From the NCBI GenBank assembly GCA_027604705.1, contig JADHYV010000023.1, positions 186,001 through 250,000 on the forward strand: DNA of 64,000 nt, written 5' to 3'. The notes beneath the pieces are model-generated. The model saw only the letters and a list, made by a program, of their open reading frames with translations, did no database searches and was not told the origin of the DNA. Source of the DNA: Allomyces arbusculus (Eukaryota > Blastocladiomycota > Blastocladiomycetes > Blastocladiales > Blastocladiaceae). Below are positions 33,183-44,499 of this stretch, in pieces (position 1 is the stretch's first letter; every line of letters starts with the position of its first letter). Position numbers and translations under genes: made by a program.

Positions 33183-34591
33183 CGCGGGCTGTTATTTCTT
33201 GATCAATCGAGACTGGTTGGCGGGACTCTTTGCGAGAAGTTTGGAGCTTGAAGTTTGGGCGAGGCGCCGGGGAGAGACTCGAGAGTGGGACTGTTCTTTG
33301 CACCACTTGAAGAACGCGTGGGTTCACAAGAGTTACGCCTCTGACGTGGGCCACCAGTTGCGAGGCGACGGGACGCTTCCAACGTTTTCCCGGCGCTTCC
33401 ACATTGTTCCAAGACGAGTAATCTGCTTGGTAATGGTTACTTTTTGACTGTCAGGCGGCCCCCTGTCGGGCCTCCTTCTTGCACGTCGACTGGAACAGTG
33501 CGGCCGGACATCATGCCATTTGCGTCCTACGACTCTCATGTGTCGTTGTTATCGCTGGGACGATCGCGTCAACCCCTGGGCCCGGCGTGTCCGACAGCTC
33601 TAAACAGTCATTTTACGGGCGGTTAACGAATGACATTGTCGAAGACATACTCAGGATAGACTGGGCACTCGTTGAGCGTTGATCTTGCTGCAGAAACAAC
33701 CACACAGGGCGAATAGGAAATTTTTTGGCCACGGTCACAAGGTGCAGTGCTGCTCCTTGCCTGCCTGCCAGCAACAGTACCACGAAGCAAACAGAGATGC
33801 CTAGACGGTCTGTCGAGCCAACGCAATCACTCGAAATGCGTTGCGCCCTCTGCATCACCGCGCGATTTTAACTAATCACAGCTGGCACATCTGAGCGCAT
33901 GCCACCATGATGGTTAGTTGGGAACAACATTGGGTTCATGGGAAATACAGTCAATTGTGACCAGGCAACGGTCGTCGACGTTGTTGGTGATCATGCTGAC
34001 TGACCTGGTCTGGGTGCGATCCAGAAGTGTGACATGTATGACGATGAATTCACTCCATTCAGCTGTTCCGTCCCCTCCGTCCCCTGCTTCCGTGGCGACG
34101 CGACGACTACACATTGTTCATCGCTACTTGTTCTGAAAGCAGGTCGACATTTCTTGACCCCCACGTATTCCAGACGCGGGACTGGCGGAGGGCTATTTTG
34201 GGCCTGGTGTAGATATGAGCCTGAAACGGTCATGCCTATTTATTCGTGTTGGCATCTCAGCCGAACAAAGGTGGGTCTGGATGCGTTTTAAAATGATGTT
34301 GCGACAGGTTCAACGAGAACCGAAAATCACGTGAGTACTTACATCGCCCGACGCCAACGCATTACATACCATTCTAAGTCAACAATCCTCGCACTTGCCA
34401 TGCATCCTTGCAAAATCTAAAACGCTCAGTCACTCGCGACGCTCACCACCGGCATAACGCATCAGGTCAAGTTGCTTGGAAGCCGTCACGAATTGACCTG
34501 TATTTTATCGCCGACCTGAGTCGCTGCAGCCATTTCTCAGCAACCTCCAAGCGTCCTCACCTTGTCGACAACCCCCTTTCGTCTACCTACC
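33183..34591. other. Divergent intergenic region, Bax inhibitor / F-box LRR
   Basis: About 1.4 kb between two outward-facing starts, so it must hold both promoters. From about 33500 on the DNA becomes less GC-rich than the rest of the window. I found no gene; short open frames occur on both strands without similarity. Confidence 0.5.
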
Positions 34592-36337
34592 ATGATCGCT
34601 CTCCACCAATTGCCAACCGACGTTTTGAACGTCATTTGCACGTGGGTCAACGCGACGGACCGCGTGTCACTCATCCACCTTGCCCTCGCCGCACCGTCGC
34701 TCTTTGCCCCTGCCGTCTCCGCGTCCCTCCGAGCACACGCAGTGTGGGGATTGACAGTGTCCTATCGTCCCGACTTTGGATCGGCTGAGATCGTTTGCTC
34801 AACGAATGACACGTTCTCTCTTGTCGGACCAGTTGGCCAATACCAAATTGGGTCGTTTGCTGCTCAAATTGACGAAACAAAGAGGTGTGTTGTACTTGAC
34901 GAGGCTGGCCACCCACGCTGGTTCTTGCTTCTGCCCCAGCGCGACATGAACCGCCAACCGTTATCTTCCGACCTTGACGGGCAAATGGTGCTGGACGGTG
35001 CATCGGCAACGTGGTCTCTGGTTCCAATTCGCGCCGCTTCACTGCAGTACTTCACGATTCAGCGCATCTATGAAGGAAATCAATCATCCCGGTTCATTCC
35101 GCCGCTGTGTCGCTCCCTTCGAATCATTGGGCTCGTTTCGATCATCAACCAGATCCAGACGTCAATTCCGGATACCGTAACCTCGTTGATGCTCGACGGC
35201 TGCTCGCTCTCCATGATCACGGAAACGCAGAAATTATTTCGCGTGTTGCCTCGAGCCCTTCTCTCTTTGTCGATTGACGTCATGAGTTATTATCACGGCC
35301 AAAACTCAGCCCTCGTGCTCCTTCTTGAAAATCTGCCAAGCTCGCTCCGCCAGATTTCAATCGTTTTGAATGGGTTTGACCTCGCGTCTGTCGTGTGGCC
35401 ACGCTGTCAACCATGTTTGATCAAGGCCCTGCCAAAGCTTATTCACCTCGAGTCTTGCACGCTCCTGACATCGACGGGCCCGGTAAGCCTGGTCCAAGTT
35501 GTGCAAGCGCTTCGCCATTGTCCACGTCTTGATACCCTGGCGTTGCGCGTGGCGGTCTTTGACGAGGCCGAATATGCTGCGTGTGAGCAGCTTGCCCAAA
35601 TTTTGCCGACAGGACTAAGGCATTTGCAGTTTGACGTTGGATTACGCCACTTGAATGGTGAAATCGCACTCCTTCGACCCTTGAAGTTTGCGCTACCGCC
35701 AGCCCAACGCGATCTCACCGTGTCGATCCCAAAGTGGCACCTTGAAATGGGCTGCCTACTACCGCTTGTGCCAACCCTGACGCGACTCTCGCTTATGACC
35801 GAATCGCCCGAAGTCGACGTGCTCTTTGACGTAATTGGGCGGCTCCCTGCGACTCTCACAACGTTGGACTTGTACGAATGGCAGCTCCACGACAAGGGCA
35901 TTCTCCCACATCTCGCGCAGCATATGCCTCCACGTCTGCAATCCCTGCAGCTGCGGGCGTGTACAGTGGAAGCAAGCGACCTCGCTCACCTTGTCAACCA
36001 TTGGCCTCGGACGCTCGTGCATCTCGACCTGAGTCAGGACAATTTGGATGCGGTGCCCGTCCCGCTTCCGCCACGGCTGCGCGTGTTGAATCTCTCGGGC
36101 AACGATTTTGATGGCAGTAAGGCAGCTACGTGGATTGAAGCCTTGCCGCCCACGTTGCGATCGCTTGAGTTGACCTGGACCGGTGCATTTAACAAGTTGA
36201 CGCCGTTCCTCATTGATGTGTTGCCACCGCGGAGCCCACACGAGCGGATCACATTGATCATCTTTAGTCGTGCCGTTCCCTCTCATATTCTGGCAAAGTT
36301 GAAGGAGGTGTTCTTTCTTGTCGACGTGTATTTTTGA
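34592..36337 (+). CDS. F-box-like leucine-rich repeat protein
   Basis: Single exon, 581 residues. The N-terminus LHQLPTDVLNVICTWVNATD, then LIHLALAAPSLF, is laid out like an F-box, which would link the protein to Skp1-Cullin ubiquitin ligases. The rest is irregular leucine-rich repeats with units such as LPATLTTLDLYEWQL, MPPRLQSLQLRACTV, WPRTLVHLDLSQDNL and LPPRLRVLNLSGNDF, each built on the pattern LPxxLxxLxLxxN. No trans-membrane segment. The gene is noticeably less GC-biased than its neighbours, and a damaged partial copy of its end lies just downstream, suggesting a recently expanding lineage-specific family. Target proteins cannot be guessed. Start 34592 was chosen because the F-box begins within the first residues; an in-frame ATG at 34562 adds ten. 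Confidence 0.75.
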   Translation: MIALHQLPTDVLNVICTWVNATDRVSLIHLALAAPSLFAPAVSASLRAHAVWGLTVSYRPDFGSAEIVCSTNDTFSLVGPVGQYQIGSFAAQIDETKRCVVLDEAGHPRWFLLLPQRDMNRQPLSSDLDGQMVLDGASATWSLVPIRAASLQYFTIQRIYEGNQSSRFIPPLCRSLRIIGLVSIINQIQTSIPDTVTSLMLDGCSLSMITETQKLFRVLPRALLSLSIDVMSYYHGQNSALVLLLENLPSSLRQISIVLNGFDLASVVWPRCQPCLIKALPKLIHLESCTLLTSTGPVSLVQVVQALRHCPRLDTLALRVAVFDEAEYAACEQLAQILPTGLRHLQFDVGLRHLNGEIALLRPLKFALPPAQRDLTVSIPKWHLEMGCLLPLVPTLTRLSLMTESPEVDVLFDVIGRLPATLTTLDLYEWQLHDKGILPHLAQHMPPRLQSLQLRACTVEASDLAHLVNHWPRTLVHLDLSQDNLDAVPVPLPPRLRVLNLSGNDFDGSKAATWIEALPPTLRSLELTWTGAFNKLTPFLIDVLPPRSPHERITLIIFSRAVPSHILAKLKEVFFLVDVYF

Positions 36338-36639
36338 TACGTTCATTTTGTGTTTACGAATGGAACACCAGGAGGTAGTGCCAGAGCCTGTCCAACCTTC
36401 TCACTCTGCCCAAAACCTCAGCTGTTTTGCTTCAGACACCTCACACACAGCTCACACACATCTCACCAATCCTGTCATCCTGGCGTCCCGTCACGCGTGA
36501 ACACAAGGCGGCGCGCTTCGAACTTCATCGACCACCCCACCTCGGGCGACGCAACAGGTTGCATTTTCATCAACACATTTTAAAAAAGCAACATAACGAC
36601 TATCCGACGGCCGGCCACCTGTTGACACGATGCACAGCC

Positions 36640-37072
36640 AACCCGAGCCCACTCACGCACCTTGACCTGTAATTCAACGACTTGGCATTACCACAACACC
36701 CTTTGCGCCCGGGATTGCGGACATTGGACCTGTTCTGGAACCCGATTTATGGTATTCGTGGAGATGAGTGCATCCCAGCGATGCCCCTGACGCTGCGTTC
36801 CCTGAACGTGAAGGAGACTGGGAGGGCCTTTCTCGACCTGGCGCCAATTTTGCTGGAAGTGCTGCCAAGCCGCAGTCCTCGTGAGCACATTTCACTTGGT
36901 TTCGATGTGGACAAGTGTAAATGTGACAAGGAGGAGCATGAAAGGACGAGGAGGAGTATGAAAGTGACGAGGAGACCGATGGCAAGCAGGAGACTGATGG
37001 CAAGCAAGAGCAGTTTGATGGCAAGCAGGAGGTGCTTGAGGCTTTGCTGGCCGCGTTTTTCGTGACATGGTG
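36640..37072 (+). pseudogene. Partial copy of the F-box/LRR gene C-terminus
   Basis: Reads SPLTHLDL, stop (TAA at 36670), FNDLALPQHPLRPGLRTLDL, then MPLTLRSLNVKETG and EVLPSRSPREHISL. It parallels the end of the F-box/LRR gene, which has RTLVHLDL, LPPRLRVLNLSGNDF, LPPTLRSLELTWTG and VLPPRSPHERITL. No F-box or earlier repeats are present. After the shared part, another frame encodes an acidic tract with three copies of DGKQE (about 36985-37035) followed by a hydrophobic end. This looks like a truncated tandem duplicate. A small spliced gene is possible but less likely given the in-frame stop. Confidence 0.6.
36960..37040 (+). repeat. 15-bp tandem repeat, GATGGCAAGCAGGAG-like
   Basis: Three near-copies of GATGGCAAGCA(A)GAG lie within the broken F-box/LRR copy. 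In one frame they encode ETDGKQETDGKQEQFDGKQE. They probably arose by slippage. Confidence 0.6.
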
Positions 37073-37777
37073 ATCCATTCTGTTTGTTTGAATATGCGAG
37101 CGGAGTTGAATGCGTTTTCATAGTTTGACGGCTGAGTTCGGTTCACCTCGCTGATTTCGTGAAATCCGCGGTATCCCCACACGCTCCTGAAACTCGTTTT
37201 GCACGTTGATGCAGTGGCGGACATGCATGCTGTTGTAGTTAGCTATTCCTGCTTCTACTGCTTTCTCATTCAAGCTGATACTTATAGCATCAAACCGAGC
37301 GCAACGTGGAAGCTCGCAACACATGCTCTTGTCTTACAACACATTTCACTCACCATGCATCCAAGACGAAGCACTTGCTCGCACCAATGCCAGTGTTACT
37401 CACCCATCGCCCGAATACATGGATAAATTATGAATTGTATGTGGAAGCACTGCCGAGGACCCGGCCGTACCGGACGAGACAATCAATCACTAGTCCAAAT
37501 GCACATCACTCAGGGCGCCCAGCGCATCCGCAACGGCATGGACCCGTCGTCACCATTGTCGTCGCTATCGCCCATCGCCAACGACCCAATGCGCAACAGC
37601 CAATCGCCCGTGTCTAAAAACAAGTCGACTTTCTGACGACTGGAGCGGCGCACAGTGAACATGTCGTGTTTGTCCCTTGCTTTGGCAGGAAGAAACCGCC
37701 GCCAACTGGGTCCAATCTCGCGCTGCGCTTCTTCCGTCTCAAACCCAAAAGCGGTCGCCGGCTCTGCACTTGCGAAG

Positions 37778-38918
37778 CTACCCCGTCAGACGACGCCATG
37801 CTTTGCGCTCTTCCTCGGCGTCCAGCTCGCGGCAATGGCGTTCGGCCATTTCGTCAACCATTTTGGCCAGGCTGGCAGCGCACTGCGACCCGGCTTTACC
37901 CACGTCCATGCACTACGACACAAAGAACATGATGACGCCATCGACGTGCAGCACGCGGCGCTCATTCTTGTCGATTTTGAGCAGCGCGGTTGCGTGCGAG
38001 AGCATGACGGTGTCGATGTGATAGACGGCTAAAATTGTCCAAAAACATGAGCGTGTGTTTCTCTGCAAGCAATACGGGGTCAAGAGGCACCACCGTACAA
38101 TAAACAACGATCGCAAGCATTTCCATGAGCAGGACCAATGCTGCACCGTTCCAGAAGCGCGAATGGATCGTAGCAATCAATGTTGGTGTGGCCAACGCCA
38201 GGCACGACACAGTCGCAGAAAGGAAGCCTACGATTCGAGAGCAAAACATTAGCGAAAATGTTTGGTCCCCGTCCTGTGTCCAAATATGCACCGCCGAAAT
38301 ACGTCGTGGTCCTCTCCCCAAACACTTGAGCACCCATGGCAACTCCTCAAACGCAAACGCCATCACCCACAAAATATTGATCACAAATAGCGGCGAGGCA
38401 CAGCATCAAACGAATCTGCCCAAGTTGTAACTATGCGAACGAGCCTGACAAGAGGCGAATGGCCAGTTCAGCGAGGGTTTTCAAGAAAATCTTGGCGTTG
38501 CAACCTAAATTCCCGCTATACATGGAAGAGGCATTAGAAAGGGGATATGTGGCAGGAGAGAGGAAGGACTTTGCAAGCGCCAAGTTCATTACGGATGCAT
38601 GTGGCAATAAGCAGTAACTTGTGTCAACAAATATCGGCGGCTCTTGCAGCAAGGGAACATCTCGCCCGCAACGTATTCCTGCGCGGCAGGCGACAAGGGT
38701 GCAATTGATAAAAGCGCCGAGACCGCTGTTTTCATCACAGACGAGGTGCTCGCCTCTGTGTAGACAGACGTTCATCATGATTTCTGAGAAGACGTCGGTC
38801 ATGGACGTCGTTGTCTGACGTTGGTTGATGTTGGTTGATGTTGGTTGATGTCAGATTGAAGAGGAGAGAGCGACAGAGGACAAGGTCAACATACCCGCGA
38901 CTCTGTTGACGTGGACAT
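37778..38918 (-). CDS. Putative multi-exon membrane protein, structure unresolved
   Basis: Coding-looking pieces joined only in part. A start MSTSTESR at 38918 precedes a GTATGT donor. The next exon (from 38814 down) reads TTTSMTDVFSEIMMNVCLHR and is Cys-rich. After an unresolved join, 38098-38227 encodes FLSATVSCLALATPTLIATI and AALVLLMEMLAIVVY; a GTACGG...TTTAG intron leads to 38028, with VYHIDTVMLSHATALLKID. The last coding-like block, AGSQCAASLAKMVDEMAERH to KAWRRLTG, stops at 37778. At least three hydrophobic segments suggest a membrane protein, perhaps distantly like the seven-helix gene at 11759-13155, but I cannot prove it. A 10-bp triplicate lies in the first intron. It may be a decayed gene. 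Confidence 0.35.
38821..38850. repeat. Three exact copies of TTGGTTGATG
   Basis: A 10-bp unit repeated three times without mismatch, just upstream of the putative second exon of the unresolved membrane-protein gene. On the gene's strand it reads CATCAACCAA, inside the proposed intron. Confidence 0.8.
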
Positions 38919-39368
38919 CTTTTGACTTTGATGACCATGAAAAGTAGCGCTGTGGATGTGGCGCGCACGATGAACTGCGGTTCCTTGACCCAGCAGCTGG
39001 TGCAGACGCGTAATCGTGTCCGGTGTAGAATCTCGCAGCAAAGGAATAGTTTGGCCCAGAATTCCTTGCGGTTGATTAAAAATAATTCAAAACATGGAAG
39101 CTCGATTGGCTGGTCGTTCTCATTGCTCCTTCGTTCCTCGTTTCGCCTTGCAGCAGGGGGGCACGACAAAATGCGGGATCGGCCTTGTTCTGACATGAGT
39201 CAATCGAGGCCGGCGCGTCAGATGCCCACAGAAAGCCTGCCGCAATCTCGACATGACCAAAGGGTTTGTACCCACTCGTCAGGGTTCTCATCGATTATTC
39301 TGAGCAGCACCAAACAAAATTGCGGCATATATCAGTACGACTCCACCCTACCTTCCAGCAACAACCAA

Positions 39369-42300
39369 TCATACCTCATTCGCCTCTGCCGACGGCTGTC
39401 CCCTCTCGCGCTTCACTACCAACAACTGCCTCGGCTTGAACCCGCGCGCAATCATTTCCACGCTCACGTCCAGCGGGAACCGCAGCTCGAGCACGTAGTT
39501 TGGCATCAGCACCACCTCGTGCAACGCAAACACGCCCGTGGCCGTGGCCTCATCGAGCGCTGGGACCGCCACGGGCTCGAGGCTTTCGTACTCGGGTGCG
39601 AGCTGTGCGGGCGCCGCCGCGCCGGTGCCGTACATGGCCTCGGCAAAGGACGGGAGCGCGGGGGCCTCCGGGTCGATCATGTCCGGGAACGCATCGAGCG
39701 CCGCGTGCGGTGGAGGTGTCGAGTTGGCGGGGAGCGGCGGTTCCAGTGGGTCGGCCGCGTCAGGGAGCGCGTCGGGTGGAGTATCGGATGTCGGAGACAG
39801 GGATGCGGGTGATGGTGCATCAGATGGTGGTGTGCCACTTGGCGAGGTTGACGTGCTATTTTGGGTTGATGGGCTCGACGGTGCGCCAGTGGATGCGTGA
39901 CGTGATGGTGGTCGTTCCCCAGGTTCGCCCGCCGGGTGCGGCTCAGTCGGCGGTGCCGGCTCCCATCTCGCACCGCGCATGTCTTGCACGTTCACGGCGG
40001 CCTCGAGGAACAGGTCGCGCATAACCTTGAGTTTGCGCTCGTCGGGCGATATCTACAGCCAGGAGATTACATATCAATTCACTTGGCCCTGCGCACGCAC
40101 CAAGACCCTGCAGAGCGTACCAGTCCGAAATCGCGAATATAGAACCGCATTGGCCCTAGCGGGTCCGACCGTAACCCACGTTGCGCGAGCCGCATGTTCG
40201 CATTCAAGTGCTTGACCACTGCGTCCTTTTCCTCGGCCAGCAGCACATCTGCGTCGGCCATCGGCCACCCATCGAGCACAATCGCCTCGGTGAACCGGTA
40301 CGCCATGGCGACCATGAAATTCGCGACGATCGCCGCACCCACACCAACCGCAAGGGCAATACCGAGCGATAATCCAGTGAAGCGTCGTACGACGACCAAC
40401 GCGACAGCCAAAGTACCCCACGTCAGCACAATGGCGGCGACCGCGCGCACGAGCCGCGGCCGGTACCGCCCTCGTGTCGTGGACGACGCGTACTGCACGA
40501 TCCACAGCACGGCGCGCGCCTGGTGCGTGACGAGTAGGACGACGAGAAACAGCGGCAGGTAGAGCGCGACGCCTGCAACAATCAAGACCGCGTCGGCAAG
40601 GAATTTGCCGGCGCGCCAGTAGAAAATCGGGTTGACCAAGTTCTGCACGCCAATCAGGGCCCCGACGCCGCCGGCCGCGGCAGCAATTGCGATGCGCGTC
40701 GTGTCGACCTGGGGGCGGGACTTCCACTCGGACACGCCACAAATGGCAGCAATGACAAGCGCAGAAAAGACGTGGCGCACGTAAATTTGCGTTTGGTACG
40801 GGTGCCGCAACCGATTGGTCTGCGGATGGAGCCGGACGCGGCTAAAGCACCCGCGGATCGCCGAGTAGATGATCATGAGCACAAAGTCGAGGACGAGGCG
40901 CACGCCAATAATCCCGCCAAATATGGCGCCGAGAATTCGCGAAGAGATGCGCGTCTGGTTGAACCAAATGTCCTCGTTCAAGAACGTGAACGGTTCCGGG
41001 AGCTGGAAGAACTCGGGATACGCGCCGTACCACATGGCTGTCGAAGCAAAAACGTTGAGGTGTCAGATTGGCGTATGGGATGGATAAAAGCAATAATGGA
41101 AGAAGAAACGGACCAAACGGAATGTAGAACACCACGACCATCACTTGCCGTAGGCCAACAACTGCGCCAAAGATGCCAAATGCTCGCACGACCTTGGACG
41201 GCACTTTGTGCGCGGGCAGCTGCCCGCCCAGCAATGCGTCGTGCAGCGTGAGCTCGACCGGAAAACAGCCCCACCAAAACCCCTGGATCGCAATTGCGAG
41301 CAAGTCGGCAAACGTGCGTAGCCCCACGACCAGGCCAAACACGACCCCAAGCACACGGCCGAGCCACGTCGTCATTGGCTTACTCGGCTTCCCGAGAATC
41401 CCATCGTCCAAGTACCAGACTCCGATCGCGCCGTACCACACCGCGAACGGAATGACTGTCACGGCATTGACGACCGCGCGGAGGCCGACCCCAGCACCAA
41501 ACACGCCAAACACGATCCCCGCGTGTGTGTTGGACCAGATCGTCGCCGACGGCACGGACAGCAACCCGTCTACCGAGTGCGCAGCGCGCGGGTTCACGCC
41601 GTACCACATGCCCTTGGCCGCGGCCGCGGAAAACAGGACCCAGAAACGCAATCCAAAACCGAGCCCACCGATTCCGCCGAGCACATGACCCGTCCAGTGC
41701 TGGTACTCGTAAACGACGCCGAGGTGCGCGTGCAGGGGTGAGTCTGGAATGTCTAGAAGCGTCGGCGCCGCGCCGACCCAGATCCCCATTACCATGATGG
41801 AGAACGCGTCGAGGACGCGCTTGAACCCGATGCCGAGCCCAAAGACGAGACCAAACGCGCGTCCGAGCGGAGTCGTCATTTCAGTCCCGGGCGAGCGCGG
41901 TTTCGGCACGGACGCGTCATTGTACGCGGCTGCAGTTGCGGTTGGTGGTGGAGGCGGATCGACGAGCGGGACCGCTGTCAGGGCTGCCGCTGCCGACGAT
42001 GAAGACGGTGGACTAGGCTTGGGTTCGGGCGCGGCAGGTGGTTCCGGGCTCGGCGGGATAGACTCGGCCTCGCGAACAATCGTATGCAGGGCCGAAATAT
42101 CGTCCGACATGGCTTTGAGAATACCGTCCGGGAAAACGACGTGACCTGGGAGGCTGCCAGTCCAAAATGCGGGCAAGGTGATCGAGACGGTGTTGAGCAC
42201 GTTGCGCCACCCGACAAAGAGACCAAACACGCTCCCGGCCCATCGGATAAACTCGACGTCGGACGACGTGGCGATGAGAATCGACGGCGGGTCGAAGAGA

Positions 42301-44499
42301 CCGTCGCGGCAGTAAAACAGTGATGGTGCCTGGAAGAATGTCGTCGTGTCAGCGGGGATATTCTAGAACAAGGGTACGCCGTGCAACCGTACCGCTCCAT
42401 ACCACGCGCCAACGCCCAAATGAATCGCGCACGCCTTGGCGTGGACTGTGGCCCAGATGAGCCCGCGGCCCAGCCGCACGATGGCACTCGCGAGCGTCAG
42501 ATACGAGAGCACAATGGCGCTCAGAAGCACATCGGCCACGACGCGCCACCCGACCACGAGCCCCGGCACGCTCAGCACGATACGGACAGGATCAACTCGA
42601 CTCGGCGGTGCGCCGGCCTCGGCATCGGATGCATGTTGCGGCCCGAGAACACTCCACCGCTCCGACAAGCCCCACCCGGTCCCGCCGTTCCACGAACACC
42701 AGACGATTGCGGACCCAAGGTTGATAATCCACCGCCAACCAATCCCCAGGCCGAGCACGGACCCGACGGCGCCCCAAATGCGGCGCATGTGCGACTTGTA
42801 GACGTACTTCGAGTCGGTGATCTTCGACAGTGCGCCATACCGGACATGCGCGGTCGGAACGAGACCGAAATACGCGCCACGGGTGACATACCAAACGACG
42901 AGAATGACCGAAAATCCCGCAATGAGGATCGCCTGCACAACGTTTCGCCAGCCAATGACGAGTCCAAACACGACGCCAAGGGCCCGGCCAGGGATCGTTT
43001 TCATTGTGCGCCGTGACGACTTAAACTTGAGCTTACCGAATGCGATATTCAGATCGAGCGCGCCGTAAAACGCCGCGAGCAGGAGTACAGTCACCATATT
43101 GGCCCAGTTATACACGCCGAGTCCGAGCCCGCCGAACGTGAGGGCGCCAAAATAGAACGCGAGCCGTGACAGGACCGAATCGGATTCGGCCTTCGGGTAC
43201 CGTTCGGGTTTGGGCGCTGCAATCCAGCCGTCAGCACAATGCACGGCGAGTCCCACACCAAACCACGCGCCGCGCAGGACCGCCCATCCGTGCACGCACA
43301 TGACGACGGCGAGATGCGCTATCAGTCGGATCCAGTTGCGCAGACCGAGGGCGAGGCCAAATACGAGTCCAAGCGCGCGAGCGCCCCACGATTTGGGCAC
43401 GGCGGTACGGTCCGGGTTCCGGACCAGCTTGTACCCCGCAACTGTCACATTCGAGATTCCGCCGTACCACGCGGCGAACGGCACGTACGTGACGTACTGA
43501 ACCCACTGGCGCAACCCAACGCCGCCGCCGAGCACGCCAATCGCGCGGGACACGGCCCAGGTCGGTTCGCCGTCGCGGTTGCTCAAGTCCTGGTTGATGA
43601 TGGGGGAGAAAAGGCATATGTCGAGGCAAAAGCAGCAGCAGAGCAGGGCCTCGAGGAACTTGACGAAGTCGCGCAAGGGCCATTCGAGCAATTCAAGCTG
43701 GTGATAGTTGGGACCAAACCACAGACAAGCGGCAATCCAGACGAGGACGGCGACAAAAAACCGCAAGCCGAGCCCGAGCCCGAGCAGACCAAATAATTGC
43801 GACCCAATTGACGACCAGTCCTTGGGTTTCGCGCAGAGCCAAGGCGCGTCCTTGATGCTCAATTCGCGCGGTAGGACGCCGTACCAGATGCCCGGAATAA
43901 TGAGCGTCACGGCCTGGAGAAGCGCGCGAAGGCCAACGACGCCCGTGACCACCGCGAAAATGCGACCAATCTCGGTCTTGTAGAGCGGGTCCGGTGGAGT
44001 CGGCGCGCCCAGGAGCCCGTCAGGCACGTAGAATCGGCGTGGATCGACCCCCCACCACGCGGACCGGATCAGCGTGAAGAGCAAGTCGAGATAGTTGCGC
44101 AGGCCGAGTCCGAGGCCAAATGTGATGCCGAATACGGTCACCATGGCTGTGGTCGGGATCCAGACCTGGAACGGGTACCGCAAGACAACGGATTCGCGCG
44201 GGGCGCCAAGTAGCCCATCGTGCAGGATCTGGCGCGTCGCAAATGGTCCGTACCAGACGGACTTGATGAAAAGGAACACGAGCTGCGCACCAATGACGCC
44301 GGTCGGGTAAACAATCGAGGTCCAAACAATATCTGTTGTGTTGCTGCACTTGTCAGCGTGTTGAAGGCAAATTTGCAGCGACGCATGGACAGAGCGTGCC
44401 CTTGATGAAGAAATGTGCAAATTTGGCGAGCGGGACTAACAATCCGTGCCAGATCAGCGCGTGCAAGGCGCGAATCGCCGAGGCAACGAGGCTCGCCAT
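39369..44499 (-). CDS. Giant polytopic membrane protein of tandem Gly-rich repeats
   Basis: About 1,600-1,620 residues, family unknown to me. Exons by my reading: 44391-44499, 42393-44332, 41114-42329, 40121-41037 and 39369-40052; all joins keep frame. An in-frame 75-nt segment (43590-43664) has intron borders and may also be removed. The protein is almost wholly hydrophobic and made of about 17 units of 55-75 residues, each of the form RxLGxVFGLxxGLRN, then a second hydrophobic stretch, then WYGxxP and often DGLLG. Examples: RALGLVFGLALGLRN, RVLGVVFGLVVGLR, SVFGLFVGWRN. With two helices per unit it would cross the membrane 30 or more times. A Pro/Ser/Ala linker (about 41890-42110) splits the array; the last 225 residues are a soluble Pro-rich tail. 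Function unknown; a channel, scaffold or transporter are all possible. It is divergent from Lon. Confidence 0.8.
40660..44330 (-). repeat. Array of about 17 diverged protein repeats
   Basis: Coding repeats of the giant membrane protein. The glycine-rich helix of successive units falls near 44145, 43970, 43790, 43540, 43380, 43160, 42985, 42780, 42570, 42235, 41860, 41690, 41510, 41360, 41190, 40940 and 40670. They are diverged in DNA but share G-x3-G-x3-G-[LWFI]-R and, 15-25 residues on, W-[YWF]-G. The strong protein-level conservation with weak DNA identity suggests an old array under selection. Confidence 0.75.

Larger units (their letters stand above)
36338..37777. other. Intergenic DNA around the F-box fragment
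   Basis: Apart from the partial F-box/LRR copy, this 1.4 kb shows no gene I can support. Composition is near 50% GC, unlike most of the window. A minus-strand open frame (37614-37835) overlaps the end of the next putative gene and may be its 3' UTR. Confidence 0.45.
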
